DNA of 64,000 bases, taken from Corallococcus macrosporus DSM 14697. Lineage in GTDB: Bacteria; Myxococcota; Myxococcia; Myxococcales; Myxococcaceae. Made by a program: the position numbers and the translations under genes. Position 1 is the stretch's first letter, and each line of letters starts with the position of its first letter. Shown here piece after piece: positions 1-9,261 of this stretch. The notes under the pieces are model-generated. The model saw only the letters and a program-made list of their open reading frames with translations, ran no database searches and was not told the origin of the DNA. The DNA is taken from the NCBI RefSeq assembly GCF_002305895.1, contig NZ_CP022203.1, positions 8,909,513 through 8,973,512 on the forward strand, written 5' to 3'.

Positions 1-199
1 CATCCGCACCCCGGGCTCAAGATGAAGTCTCCCCGCGAGTTCCTCACTGCGAATTCACAACCCTGAGCTGTCCGATTTGACGGGGGGCAACTCCAGCGGC
101 CTCCTCCCCAACTCCGGCGCCTCGCTGCTGCGCATCCGCTGATGTGAAGCCACGGGCACGGTTCCTCGGAGTGCTATTCTCCCGGCCTCTCGAGGAACC

Positions 200-931
200 G
201 TGACGGAGCGCCCCTCTCCCCCACCCGCGCAGGACGACGACGACTACGGCATGTCCCTGCCGGCGCTGGTCGTCCTGCGCATCAGCATCGTGTTCATCGA
301 GCTGTTCACCCGGCTCTTCGACGTCCTCCTGCTGCTGCGCCACCCCCGGCTGCTCCCGCCCTACCTGCGCCTGTGGCTGCACGAGGTCCGCGTCTCGCCG
401 TACCGGCTGAAGCGCTCCTTCGAGACGACTCGCGTGCTCCAGGCGAGCGGGCAGATTTTCAAGGAGCTGATGTACGGCGAGATGCCGGTACACACCGGGG
501 TGTGGCTCTTCCGGAAGGCCGGCCTGGGCCCGGGCTCAAGGCTGGTGGACCTGGGCGCGGGACGCGGCCGCACGTTGATTGCCGCGCGCTGGCTGGGCGC
601 GGAGGCCCGAGGCATTGAGCTGATGCAGCACCACGTCGACCTCGCCCGGGCGTCCGTGGAGAAGGCGGGCGCGCAGCTCATCGTCGGCGACGCGACGCGC
701 GCGGACCTCCAGGACGCCACGCATGTCTTCACCAACTGGACGGCGCTGACGCCTCAGACGCGGGCCCGGCTGGTGGAGCGCTTCCGCACCTGCCGCCCCG
801 GCACGCGCATCATCACCGTGACGCGGCCCGTGGAGGCGCCGGGCTTCACGATTGTCTCCCAGCACCGGCTGCTCTTCACCTGGGGACCGGAGCACGTCTG
901 GATTCAAGAGGTCTCGGAGCCACGCCGATGA
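200..931 (+). CDS. Class I SAM-dependent methyltransferase
   Basis: A 243-residue protein with an N-terminal hydrophobic stretch (about residues 20-50, rich in Leu/Val) and a Rossmann methyltransferase core. The SAM-binding motif LVDLGAGRGRTL lies near residue 114, followed by the acidic second-strand motif GIELMQ and the VGDATRAD segment. The GTG start is preceded by a GAGGAA ribosome-binding sequence. The substrate cannot be read from the sequence; the glycine-rich motif is conventional and looks functional. The next gene overlaps its end by 4 bp (ATGA), so the two are probably co-transcribed. A membrane-associated or protein methyltransferase is possible because of the N-terminal hydrophobic helix; this is inference. 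Confidence 0.8.
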   Translation: MTERPSPPPAQDDDDYGMSLPALVVLRISIVFIELFTRLFDVLLLLRHPRLLPPYLRLWLHEVRVSPYRLKRSFETTRVLQASGQIFKELMYGEMPVHTGVWLFRKAGLGPGSRLVDLGAGRGRTLIAARWLGAEARGIELMQHHVDLARASVEKAGAQLIVGDATRADLQDATHVFTNWTALTPQTRARLVERFRTCRPGTRIITVTRPVEAPGFTIVSQHRLLFTWGPEHVWIQEVSEPRR

Positions 932-1368
932 CCGCGACGCGCACCACGGCGGTCCATGTCCACGACGGCTGCGACGTGTACGTGGGCCGGGCCTTCCGCG
1001 CCTACGCGAAGCCGAGCCCGCTCAACCCGGTGCCCGGCCGCTTCGGCAATCCCTTCAAGCCCGGAGGCGTGCGCACTCCGGGCGCCATGCTGCGCGCCTA
1101 TTTCGCGCCGTGGCTGGGCTCGCTGCCGGAAGCGGAGCAGGCGCGCGTCCGCGAAGAGGCCCTGCGCCGCATGGGGCCAGAGGAGGACGCCTTCGACGCG
1201 TTCCGCTGGTACCTGGCGCTGCGCACCCGGCATGACGCGGATTACCGCGCCGCGTTGCTGACGCTGCGTGGCAGACGCCTGGGCTGCTGGTGCAAGCCCG
1301 GCCCCTGTCACGCGGACATCCTGGCGGAGTGGGTGGACGCACAAGCCGGCGGAGTCAGCGCTATATAG
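928..1368 (+). CDS. DUF4326 domain protein
   Basis: A 146-residue protein that matches the DUF4326 pattern. The N-terminal half has VYVGR and a GRFGNPF segment, and the C-terminal half has the cysteine-containing LGCWCKPGPCHADIL motif typical of the family. The function of the family is not established; the CWC/CH residues suggest a metal or nucleotide-related role (inference). It starts on the ATGA overlap with the upstream methyltransferase, so translational coupling is likely. The stop lies only 7 nt before the next start. Confidence 0.8.
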   Translation: MTATRTTAVHVHDGCDVYVGRAFRAYAKPSPLNPVPGRFGNPFKPGGVRTPGAMLRAYFAPWLGSLPEAEQARVREEALRRMGPEEDAFDAFRWYLALRTRHDADYRAALLTLRGRRLGCWCKPGPCHADILAEWVDAQAGGVSAI

Positions 1369-1375
1369 CGCCGCC

Positions 1376-2341
1376 ATGCCCACCCTCATCCTCAGCGCGA
1401 AGGACCTCCGCAGCCTCTACACCGTCGAGCTCGGCCTCACCGCCGTCGAGCGGGCCTTCCGTGCCCACGGCCTCGGCGAGTCGCTGATGCCGCCCAAGGT
1501 GTACCTCTCCCTGCCCGCCTATGACGGCGACTTCCGCGCCATGCCCGCGTTCCTCGACGGCGCCGCGGGCGTGAAGTGGGTCAACGCCCATCCGCGCAAC
1601 CCGGAGAAGCACCACCTGCCCACCGTCCGCGCCCTCTACATCCTCAGCGACCCGGACACCGCCTCCCCCCTGGCCATCCTCGACGGCACCCTCCTCACCG
1701 CCTGGCGCACCGGCGCCGCCGGCGGCGTGGCCTCCAAGTTCCTCGCGAAGAAGCAGCCCCGCACCCTGGGCCTCGTCGGCTGCGGCGTGCAGGCCCGCGT
1801 GCTCATCGACTCGCACCGCGCCCTCTTCGGCGACGGCCTGGAGCTGCTGCTCGCGGACACTTCCGAGGCCGCCGCCAAGGCCCTCCAGGCCGAGAAGGGC
1901 GGCCGCATCGTCAGCACCCAGGAGGCCTGCGGCGCCGACATCGTCTGCACCGCCACCCCCGCCCGCGTCCCCGTGGTGAAGCGCGAGTGGTTCCAGCCCG
2001 GCGCCCACATCAACGCCATGGGCGCGGACGCCCCCGGCAAGCAGGAGTTGGACGCGCGCCTCCTCACCGAAGGCCGCGTCTTCATCGACGACACCGAGCA
2101 GGCCCTCCACTCCGGCGAGGTCAACGTCCCGCTGCACGACGGCCTCCTCCGCGCCGAGCAGATCGCGGGCACCCTGGGCGAGGTCGTCGCCGGCAAGAAG
2201 CCCGGCCGCACCAGCGACACCGCGCTCACCGTCTTCGACTCCACCGGGCTCGCCCTCCAGGACGTGGCACTGGCCCGCGCCCTCTATGACGCCGCCCTGG
2301 CGCGAGGACTCGGACAGGCCCTCGACATCGTCGGGAGCTGA
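1376..2341 (+). CDS. Ornithine cyclodeaminase / mu-crystallin family dehydrogenase
   Basis: A 321-residue NAD(P)-dependent enzyme of the ornithine cyclodeaminase, alanine dehydrogenase and mu-crystallin family. Evidence is the substrate-binding segment GVKWVNAHPRNP near residue 63, the dinucleotide motif LGLVGCGVQARV near residue 130, and the late motif NAMGADAPGKQEL near residue 218. Length is normal for the family. The ATG at 1376 is chosen because homology begins at MPTLILS; a longer reading from 1268 would overlap DUF4326. The exact reaction (cyclodeamination, imine reduction or amino acid dehydrogenation) cannot be settled. It closes a likely three-gene run starting at 200. Confidence 0.85.
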   Translation: MPTLILSAKDLRSLYTVELGLTAVERAFRAHGLGESLMPPKVYLSLPAYDGDFRAMPAFLDGAAGVKWVNAHPRNPEKHHLPTVRALYILSDPDTASPLAILDGTLLTAWRTGAAGGVASKFLAKKQPRTLGLVGCGVQARVLIDSHRALFGDGLELLLADTSEAAAKALQAEKGGRIVSTQEACGADIVCTATPARVPVVKREWFQPGAHINAMGADAPGKQELDARLLTEGRVFIDDTEQALHSGEVNVPLHDGLLRAEQIAGTLGEVVAGKKPGRTSDTALTVFDSTGLALQDVALARALYDAALARGLGQALDIVGS

Positions 2342-3119
2342 GGTCCACCCTCCCCCTGATAGCGGCGTGCGGATGAAGCGAACAGGCGGAGGCTGTTGAG
2401 TGACGGTGCCGCCGCTTCCTTGAGCCTGGCCAGCGGGTCGTCCGAGCAGCGCTGGCCGCCCACACGGGCCGAGCGCGCATCGACGTCAGCGAATCAGGGG
2501 CGCCATGAGGCAGGACGCCAGGCGGGCCGGGGCGCACTTGAGGCGCTCGCTGTTTGGAAATGTCGGGACATTTCGCGGCGCAAAACCCCCGACATTCCCG
2601 AACAGCGAGCTCCGGGACCGGCTCCGCCCCCCCGGCGCGAGGGCTCCGTTGGGGCGACACCGCGGAGGGGACGCCCACTGCGACGGCTCCTTCGCTCAGC
2701 GCATCTGAGCCGATATGAGTCGAGCGCGCTCGCGTCTCGTCCCTCCCTCCGCGGCATGAGGCTCGGACGCACCCCGCCCCGGGCGCACCGCCTCCTGAAG
2801 AGAATCCGCGCCGCCGCGACAAGCCGCCGTGATGCCCCCCCGTGCAATGCCTGTCGCACGGCCGCGGGTGCTTCGCCGCTCCCGCTGGATGACTTTGGCT
2901 TCAAGTCAATCGCGCCCAGGCCGCGCACGCGGCGCGTCAGGGCCATGAGCATGCATTGCACATGTGTCTTGAATGCCTCGGGTGAACCCGCCTCGGGGTG
3001 ATGCGCGACCCGCGTGGACAGGTGATGGCTGTCATGCACGCGAGCCAGGCATGCGCCCGCTTCCCCGGGCGCTTTGCTTGCATGAATACGCAGCGCGGTA
3101 TTCTTCGAGCGAGCCCCCC
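2342..3119. other. Intergenic region with no recognisable gene
   Basis: About 780 bp without a convincing reading frame. Open frames exist on both strands but have Arg/Ala-rich low-complexity content expected from GC-rich noncoding DNA. The only clear structure is a 66-bp inverted repeat (listed separately). A promoter for the large exported protein at 3120 presumably lies in the last 200 bp, but no consensus is obvious. Confidence 0.6.
2545..2610. repeat. 66-bp inverted repeat (long hairpin)
   Basis: The left arm begins GCTCGCTGTTTGGAAATGTC and the right arm ends with its near-complement, CGAACAGCGAGC. The arms are about 23 bp with two mismatches and a short loop. Inside the left half is a second small palindrome, AAATGTC-GG-GACATTT. 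It is not followed by a T run, so a simple terminator is unlikely; a dispersed repeat or a regulatory structure are the alternatives. Confidence 0.6.
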
Positions 3120-5978
3120 ATGCCCTCACACGCCGCTTCACCTGCCTTGCCGCGCGGCGCGCTCGCGCGCGTCGCGTTCGTCCTCGTCACGCTGACGGGT
3201 CTGCTGCTGACCGGGCCCGCACGGGCGGCCACCAACGCCGAGTCCGCGCAGCGCGCCATCAACTACCTCAGCGCGGACGCGGCGAACTGGTCGGCGCGCT
3301 TCGGCTGCACGTCGTGCCACCGCCACGGCGCGGCGATGTTCGGCCTCGCGAACGCGCGCACCACCGGCTACGACCTGGACGCGCTCACATACAACGGGCG
3401 CACCAACCGGGAGAACCTGGAGTTCATCGCCGGGCGGCTCGTCTCCGAGCAGCGCGCGGACGGCTCGTGGTTCCACGAGGGCGTCCACTACCCCAACGCC
3501 AAGACGAGCTACTCCGCCTTCGGACTGGCGGGCTATGACGCGCACCTGGGCACGCGCTACTCGGACGCGCTGGTGCGGGCCGCGGACTGGGCGCTGACGC
3601 GGCAGGAGGCCACCGGCCGCTGGCGCGAGGACTTCCCCTTCTACCCGGTGGGCTACGGCAACGTGGGCGTCACCGCCCGGATGATGACGGCCGTCGCCCA
3701 GGCCCGGCAGCGCGTGGACCCGGCCCGGGCCGCGCAATACCAGGCCGCGCTGGAGCGCGCCGCGGCCTACGTGCGCGCGCACATGAATGACGGGACGGAC
3801 GGCCCGGGCAACGACGGCCAGCGCTACACGCACCAGGTGGCGTGGGCCATGGTGGGCCTGAAGGCCGCGGGCCCCGGCGCGGACAACGTGAATGCCCAGG
3901 CCCTGGAGGCCATGGCCACGCGGCTGCTGTCCACGCGCGCGGGCGGCGGCGCGCCGGGCTGGGGCTCGCTGGAGGGCGACGCGCCGGACGAGTTCGCCAC
4001 CGGCATCTCCCTGTACGCGCTGTGCCTCGCCGGCCGGAAGCCCGGCGCGGACGGGCGCATGTCGGAGGCGCTGGAGTGGCTCAAGTCGCGGCAGGCGGCC
4101 GACGGGAGCTGGGGCGCGGACACGCGCTACCCGGACATCCCCACCACCTTCGCCTCGCTGGGGCTGGCGTGCTTCGGCGACTACAGCGTGGGCGTCAGCG
4201 TGAGCGGCGGCGCGCGCCGGCCCTTCGAACACGACTTGCCGCGCGCGCAGTCCGTCACCTACCCCGTCACGGTGCGCAACCACGGCTACCAGACGGACAG
4301 CTACCGGCTGAGCACCCAGGGCGGCCTGCCCGGGTGGACCGCCTCGCTGAGCCGCGCCACGCTGGAGCTGGCGCCCGACACCGAGGCCACCCTCACCCTC
4401 ACCGTCACGGCGCCGGAGGGACTGGCGCCGTCGCTCAGCTCGGAGGTCATGGTGGTGGCGGCGTCCCAGGAGGCCGCGGGCGTGAAGGGCTCGGTGCGCG
4501 TCACCACGTACACCAACCCGCCGCCGCCCACCGACGGCGTGCCCACCACCACCACGCTGCTGGCGCCGGTGGACGGCCAGCTCACGGTGGCGCTGGACAA
4601 CACGCTGTCCGCGCGCGTGGTGGATGACCGCGGCTGGGAGGCGCGCGGCCCCGGCATGGGCGTGGTGACCTTCTCCGTGGCGGGCGTCACGGTGGGCGCG
4701 GACAACGACGCGGACGGGGACGGCGTGTACACCTTCGTGTGGCGGCCCCGCGCCTCCACCTGGAGCGAGCTGGGCGTGCAGGACCTGCGCGCGGTGTACT
4801 CGGGCGTGACGCTTTCGCCCGCGCGGGAGAACCGGCTGGGCAGCGCCGCGGCCTTCGCGGTGGAGGTGCACCCGTCCCCCTACCCCGCGCCGTCGGTGAC
4901 GCTGTGCGGCCTGCCGGGCTTCACGGACGCGCTGACGCTGGAGGCGTGCGGCTTCGTCACCCCGCTGGCGGCGGGCGCGGAAATCGACTCGGCCACCTTC
5001 GTCATCCAGGGCGTGAGCCACCCGGTGGCCCCCGACCCCAGCGGCGGCTTCGTGGACGCGGTGCTGCCCCTGGTGGACGGGCCCAACGTCATCCGGCTGG
5101 TGGCCACCGACACCTTCGGCGGCATCGCCAGCGAGGAGGCCGTGGTCATGGTGGACAACACCGCGCCGGGCATCACCTTCGTCTCCCCCACGCCCGGCGC
5201 GGCCATGGCGACCTACAGCGTGGACGTGCGCATGGTGGTGCGAGACTGGTCCCCGGTGCGCGTGGAGACCAACTGGATACAGGTGACGGACGTGCCCGCG
5301 GGCGGCGGGGACGTGACGCACCGGGTGGACCTGTGGCCGGGGGAGAACCTCATCCTGGTGCGGGCCACGGACTCGGTGGGCCACGTCACGGAGCGGATGC
5401 TGACGGTGTGGGTGGACGCGGCGGCGCCGTGGGTGTCCACGGGCCTGCCGGACGGGTGGCTGGTGGGGCCGCAGCCCCAGGACGCCATGCCCTACGACAT
5501 CGGCGTGTACTCCGCGTCCGCCACCACGGTGACGCTGTCCCCGGGGCGCGCGTACGCACTGCCCCGGGGCGGCGGCGGCGTGCAGGCCACGGTGGACCTG
5601 GTGCCCGGGGACAACGTCTTCACCATCGACGTGACGAGCGAGACGGGACTGCGCACCACCCTGACGCGCACGGTGCGCTACGACGACGCGCCGCCCCAGG
5701 CCGCGCTGCTGCTGCCCGCGCCGGGGCAGGCGTACAGCGGCGTCGTGGTCATCACCGCGCGGGTGACGGACGCGGTGAGCGGGGCGCGGTGGGTGGCCTT
5801 CACGCGGGACGGCTCGGGCATCCGGGCCGCCACGCTCCAGCCGGACGGCACCTGGACGGCGGAGCTGGACACGCGCGAGCTGGTGGACGGCGAGCACACC
5901 GTGGAGGTGTGGATGGACGACGCCGCGGGGAACTTCGCCGTCCAGACGTTCCCCTTCGTCACGCGGAACGCGCCGTAG
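3120..5978 (+). CDS. Large exported protein: CxxCH motif, terpene-cyclase-like toroid, Ig-like C-terminus
   Basis: A 952-residue protein with a signal peptide (hydrophobic VAFVLVTLTGLLLTGPARA, residues about 17-36, ending AxA). Immediately after comes a CTSCHRH motif (CxxCH, a possible single c-type heme or metal site). Residues about 40-360 show repeated helical segments ending in DGSW/GSWG-type motifs, as in the squalene cyclase/prenyltransferase alpha-alpha toroid fold. Residues about 370-950 are beta-rich, with CARDB/Ig-like modules (TVRNHGYQTDSYRL; VDNTAPGITFVSPTPG). The ATG at 3120 directly precedes the signal peptide. Localisation is periplasmic or surface. No enzyme motif identifies a substrate. 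A longer reading from 2973 lacks a signal sequence and is rejected. Confidence 0.75.
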   Translation: MPSHAASPALPRGALARVAFVLVTLTGLLLTGPARAATNAESAQRAINYLSADAANWSARFGCTSCHRHGAAMFGLANARTTGYDLDALTYNGRTNRENLEFIAGRLVSEQRADGSWFHEGVHYPNAKTSYSAFGLAGYDAHLGTRYSDALVRAADWALTRQEATGRWREDFPFYPVGYGNVGVTARMMTAVAQARQRVDPARAAQYQAALERAAAYVRAHMNDGTDGPGNDGQRYTHQVAWAMVGLKAAGPGADNVNAQALEAMATRLLSTRAGGGAPGWGSLEGDAPDEFATGISLYALCLAGRKPGADGRMSEALEWLKSRQAADGSWGADTRYPDIPTTFASLGLACFGDYSVGVSVSGGARRPFEHDLPRAQSVTYPVTVRNHGYQTDSYRLSTQGGLPGWTASLSRATLELAPDTEATLTLTVTAPEGLAPSLSSEVMVVAASQEAAGVKGSVRVTTYTNPPPPTDGVPTTTTLLAPVDGQLTVALDNTLSARVVDDRGWEARGPGMGVVTFSVAGVTVGADNDADGDGVYTFVWRPRASTWSELGVQDLRAVYSGVTLSPARENRLGSAAAFAVEVHPSPYPAPSVTLCGLPGFTDALTLEACGFVTPLAAGAEIDSATFVIQGVSHPVAPDPSGGFVDAVLPLVDGPNVIRLVATDTFGGIASEEAVVMVDNTAPGITFVSPTPGAAMATYSVDVRMVVRDWSPVRVETNWIQVTDVPAGGGDVTHRVDLWPGENLILVRATDSVGHVTERMLTVWVDAAAPWVSTGLPDGWLVGPQPQDAMPYDIGVYSASATTVTLSPGRAYALPRGGGGVQATVDLVPGDNVFTIDVTSETGLRTTLTRTVRYDDAPPQAALLLPAPGQAYSGVVVITARVTDAVSGARWVAFTRDGSGIRAATLQPDGTWTAELDTRELVDGEHTVEVWMDDAAGNFAVQTFPFVTRNAP

Positions 5979-5997
5979 CGGGGCCCGGCGGCGCGGC

Positions 5998-6465
5998 CTA
6001 CTTCTTCTTGTGCTGCATCGCCGAGGCGACCAGGTTCATCAGCTTGAGCTGCACCGCCGTCAGCTTGCGCAGGTTGCGCATCAGCCGCCGCATCTCCGGC
6101 GTGTCGTCCTCGCGATGCTTCGCGGCGGCCTTCTCCTTCACCGGCGGCGGGGCGGTGAAGCCCTCCCCCAGGCCCAGCAGCTCGTGGGGCGGCACGTTCA
6201 GCACCGTGCACAGCCGGCGCAGGTTCTGGACGCTGGGCAGCATGTGGCCGCGCTCCAACCGCCCGTACACCTCCGACGCCATCCCGATGCGCTCGGCGAC
6301 ATCCGCCTGCGTCAGGCCCATCCGCACCCGGGCGGCTCTCGACGCGGCCCCCAGCATGCTCGCCAGTTCTGTGTCCATGCGTGTGTCAGTCCACGGAAGG
6401 GGGGCCGGCCCGCCGCCCGTCCGGAAGACGCCGGGCAAACCCTCAAGGTCGGGTACTTTCACCAT
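5998..6465 (-). CDS. XRE-family HTH transcriptional regulator
   Basis: A protein of up to 155 residues with an XRE/Cro helix-turn-helix: RMGLTQADVAERIGMASEVY, then GRLERGHMLPSVQNLRRL, and a C-terminal lysine-rich tail. The start is uncertain. A GGAAGG ribosome-binding sequence precedes the start at 6465 (with an adjacent alternative GTG codon), but an internal ATG at 6378 (MDTELASML) would give the more usual 126-residue protein. The gene converges with the exported protein ending at 5978. Targets are unknown. Confidence 0.8.
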   Translation of the reverse strand: MVKVPDLEGLPGVFRTGGGPAPLPWTDTRMDTELASMLGAASRAARVRMGLTQADVAERIGMASEVYGRLERGHMLPSVQNLRRLCTVLNVPPHELLGLGEGFTAPPPVKEKAAAKHREDDTPEMRRLMRNLRKLTAVQLKLMNLVASAMQHKKK

Positions 6466-6498
6466 ACCTTCCGCGTTTTTTCAAAGCGCTCGCGCGCC

Positions 6499-7020
6499 TC
6501 AGCGGGCGGGGGTGCTCTCCGCCGCATCCAGCAGCAACCGGCGGCGCTCCGCCGCGGTGAACAGCGTGGACAGGGGCAGGCCCAGGAAGACGGCGTGCAG
6601 CACAATCTGCGGGAACTGCGGCACCTCCAGGAACCACGGGTAGGAGCCGCGCCCGACGAACTGGAAGTTCACCAGCCACACGAAGATGCCGTAGAGCATC
6701 CCCACCGCCGCCTGGAACTCCCAGCGGCTGCGCCCGTCCGGCGGCAGCCACGCGTCCAGCACCGAGTAGAAGAGCCCCACCACCGCCGCAATCACCAGGT
6801 GCACGCCCACGCCCAGCAGCAGGGCCGTGCCGTCCGCCACCTGGGCCGTGAAGGCCTGGGGCCCCAGCAGCACCGCCGCGGACATGCGCACCGGCCGCAG
6901 GGGGCCGTCCCCCGACGCCACCGCCAGCACCACCTCCGCCAACGCCAGCACCACGCCCGCGGCCATCCCGAAGAGCAGGCCGTTGGTGGCGGACCAGGGC
7001 GTGTACCTCCGCCGTGCCAT
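6499..7020 (-). CDS. Hypothetical integral membrane protein
   Basis: A 173-residue protein with four probable membrane helices: GLLFGMAAGVVLALAEVVLA, the segment around LLLGVGVHLVIAAVVGLFYS, GMLYGIFVWLVN, and IVLHAVFLGLPLSTLF. The ATG at 7020 is preceded by a strong AGGGAGGAAGG ribosome-binding sequence, which rules out longer readings. The family is not recognised. It ends 33 bp before the XRE regulator starts on the same strand, so the two may form one transcript. Confidence 0.7.
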   Translation of the reverse strand: MARRRYTPWSATNGLLFGMAAGVVLALAEVVLAVASGDGPLRPVRMSAAVLLGPQAFTAQVADGTALLLGVGVHLVIAAVVGLFYSVLDAWLPPDGRSRWEFQAAVGMLYGIFVWLVNFQFVGRGSYPWFLEVPQFPQIVLHAVFLGLPLSTLFTAAERRRLLLDAAESTPAR

Positions 7021-7370
7021 CCTTCCTCCCTCCTTGCCAGGGGCCGCCGCATGCCCGGCCCTCCGTTCAACCTGGGCACGTCCGCCGCGGGCGGGCAGCC
7101 AGGACGCGCCGAGGGCTCGCGATGCCCCGCCTCCCCGGCCGTCCACCGGGCCGGCCTCGCGTTTCCATGGCCAGCCCCGAAGGGCCATTCAACAGTGACT
7201 CCCGGGACTTCGAGCCTGTCCTTTCTTCCGTCCCGGAGGCCGCAAGCCTGTAACTCCTGCAGCACGGGTCACCCGGCACCTGCCCCAGCTTGTTGAAAAT
7301 CCAAGCGCCGGGGTGTGGGCACGCCGTTGGCATACGAAGCATCCCCGGAAAGGACGAAGGACACCGGGAC
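7021..7370. other. Intergenic region, no gene seen
   Basis: About 350 bp between divergent genes. The promoters for the membrane protein (minus) and the small protein at 7371 (plus) should lie here, but no clear -35/-10 pair is visible. The stretch around 7285-7305 (TTGTTGAAAATCC) is the most AT-rich part. Confidence 0.4.
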
Positions 7371-7646
7371 ATGCCGCAGCTCCGCCAACGACAGGGCCCT
7401 CACCGCGTGCATTACGCGCCACAAGCGTGGCGGGAGGTGGGCCGCATGACGGCGGAGACGTTCCACGCGCTGCAGCAGGTGCTGGAGCGCCTGGGAGATT
7501 CGGCCCTGCGTGCGCCCGCCGCCGCCAACGGGCTGGTGGCGCGCCATGTCGTGCCGCAGCACGGGCTGGAGCTGGAGTACGCGTGGGATGAGCGCTCGCG
7601 CACCCTCACGCTGCTGGGGCTCGCCCGCGTCCACGACGCGCCCTGA
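7371..7646 (+). CDS. Small protein, possible RelE/ParE-like fold
   Basis: A 91-residue protein starting MPQLRQRQGPHRVHY. The pattern (VHYAPQAWREVGRM, a helical segment with LQQVLERLGDSAL, then LELEYAWDERSRTLTLLGLARV) resembles a RelE/ParE-type toxin fold, but similarity is weak. No antitoxin-like gene is adjacent, so a solitary member or an unrelated small protein is possible. An in-frame upstream ATG at 7290 is less likely because that extension is Pro/Gly-rich. Confidence 0.5.
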   Translation: MPQLRQRQGPHRVHYAPQAWREVGRMTAETFHALQQVLERLGDSALRAPAAANGLVARHVVPQHGLELEYAWDERSRTLTLLGLARVHDAP

Positions 7647-7908
7647 GCGGCGCCACCCACCGGCCCCGCGCCGTCCCCGGGGGCCGCCGTCCCGTCCCCA
7701 TTCCCCGCGCGCCTTGAGCGGATAGAGTGTTTGAGCTTCAACTTCATGGGAGGATTTCCCGTTTGAAACCAGGACGTGGCTCCGCGCCAGGCGTAGAGAC
7801 GGGGCAGCGGGGGCGCGCGGGCAACGTGCGCTCCTTCACGCGCGGCTCGGGCGCCGGTGAGGCGGGGGCTTACCTCCGCGCCGGGCGCCTCCCTACCTTG
7901 GACGGGTG

Positions 7909-9252
7909 ATGTTCCAAACGGGCGAGGAACAGCGTCACCCGCTTGAGGAAGGCGGGCCCCATTCACCCTGGAAGTCCCGCGCCTGGAGCGAGCTGGAGAC
8001 GGCGCGCGCGCGCGTGCTGGCGATGCTCGGCGGGCTGCCGGAGGCCGCGCTGCGCCGTCAGCATTCGCCCCTCATGTCGCCGCTCATCTGGGACGTGGCG
8101 CACGTGGCCAACTACGAGGAGCAGTGGCTGCTGCGGGCGCTGGGGGCGCCGGCCATCACCGACCCGGCCTTCGACGCCATCTACGACGCCTTCCGGCACC
8201 CGCGCGCCACGCGCGCCGAGCTGCCGCTGCTGCCCCCCGAGGCCGCCTTCGCCTACGCGCGGCGCGTGCGGGAGGCGGTGCGCGAGCACCTGGACCGGCT
8301 GCCCGAGGACAGCGCGGCGCCGCTGCTGCGGGGCGGCTACGTCTTCGGCATGGTGGCACAGCACGAGCAGCAGCACGCGGAGACGCTGGCCGCCACGCTG
8401 CAGCTCATGACGGCGCCGGCGTACCCCGTGCCCCCGGCGCGCCCGCGCCCCCGGCCCGGCGCGGTGCCCCAGGGCGAGGTCTTCATCCCCGGCGGCGAGG
8501 TGCGGCTGGGCAGCACCGGGCCCTGGGCCTACGACAACGAGCGGCCCGCGTTCACCCAGGACGTGGCCCCGTTCCTGATGGACGCGCACCCCGTCACCAA
8601 CGGTGACTACCGGGTGTTCGTGGAGTCGGGGGGCTACGAGGATGCGCGCTGGTGGCACCCCAAGGGCTGGGCGCTTGTCCAGGCGGAGGGGCTGAGGCAC
8701 CCGGGCTTCTGGCTCCCCCAGGGCAACCACACCTGGCTGAGGCGGCGCTTCGGACAGGTGGAGCCGCTGCCCGGGGACGAGCCGGTGCAGCACGTGTGCT
8801 GGTACGAGGCGGACGCCTACGCGCGCTGGGCCGGCAAGCGGCTGCCCACCGAGGCCGAGTGGGAGAAGGCCGCGCGCGGCGGCGATGGCCGCCCCCGCGA
8901 GTACCCCTGGGGTGACACGCCGCCCACGCGCGCGCACGCCACCCTGGGCGGAGACACCTGGGGCCCGGCGCCGGTGGGCAGCCATCCGCGGGGCGTCAGC
9001 CACGACGGCGTCTGGGGCCTGCTGGGTGACGTGTGGGAGTGGACGGCGAGCGACTTCCGCCCCTACGCGGGCTTCAGCGCCTTTCCCTACCCGGAGTACT
9101 CCGAGGTGTTCTTCGGCGAGGCCTACAAGGTCCTCCGGGGAGGCGCGTGGGCCAGCGCACCGGTGGCGGTGCGCAACGGCTTCCGCAACTGGGACTTCCC
9201 CAACCGCCGGCAGATTTTCGCCGGCTTCCGCTGTGCACGGAACGCGAGGTGA
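7909..9252 (+). CDS. egtB: Ergothioneine biosynthesis sulfoxide synthase EgtB
   Basis: A 447-residue iron enzyme that joins gamma-glutamylcysteine or cysteine to hercynine with O2. The N-terminal DinB-like domain (about residues 20-180) carries the metal-binding histidines, one in WDVAHVANY near residue 65 and two in QHEQQHAETL near residues 152 and 156. The C-terminal formylglycine-generating-enzyme/sulfatase-modifying domain has FMMDAHPVTN-like, RLPTEAEWEKAARGG and FAGFRCARN motifs. The next gene, only 9 bp downstream, is EgtD, which makes the hercynine substrate; this supports EgtB over OvoA-type paralogues. Adjacent GTG (7906) and ATG (7909) codons both fit; ATG is used. Confidence 0.9.
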   Translation: MFQTGEEQRHPLEEGGPHSPWKSRAWSELETARARVLAMLGGLPEAALRRQHSPLMSPLIWDVAHVANYEEQWLLRALGAPAITDPAFDAIYDAFRHPRATRAELPLLPPEAAFAYARRVREAVREHLDRLPEDSAAPLLRGGYVFGMVAQHEQQHAETLAATLQLMTAPAYPVPPARPRPRPGAVPQGEVFIPGGEVRLGSTGPWAYDNERPAFTQDVAPFLMDAHPVTNGDYRVFVESGGYEDARWWHPKGWALVQAEGLRHPGFWLPQGNHTWLRRRFGQVEPLPGDEPVQHVCWYEADAYARWAGKRLPTEAEWEKAARGGDGRPREYPWGDTPPTRAHATLGGDTWGPAPVGSHPRGVSHDGVWGLLGDVWEWTASDFRPYAGFSAFPYPEYSEVFFGEAYKVLRGGAWASAPVAVRNGFRNWDFPNRRQIFAGFRCARNAR

Positions 9253-9261
9253 GGTGAGGCG

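Noticed and set aside
1361-2137. 258-codon minus-strand frame opposite the cyclodeaminase gene
   Set aside because: Gly/Val/Ala-rich shadow; the plus strand has clear family motifs.
3138-5897. 919-codon open frame opposite the exported toroid protein
   Set aside because: Antisense shadow of a GC-rich gene: His/Arg/Gly-rich, no domain. The same applies to the 1442-codon frame at 59536-63864 and to 33330-35978.
7727-7909. 60-codon plus-strand frame before egtB
   Set aside because: Gly/Arg-rich, no ribosome-binding sequence, no similarity; probably the egtB leader.
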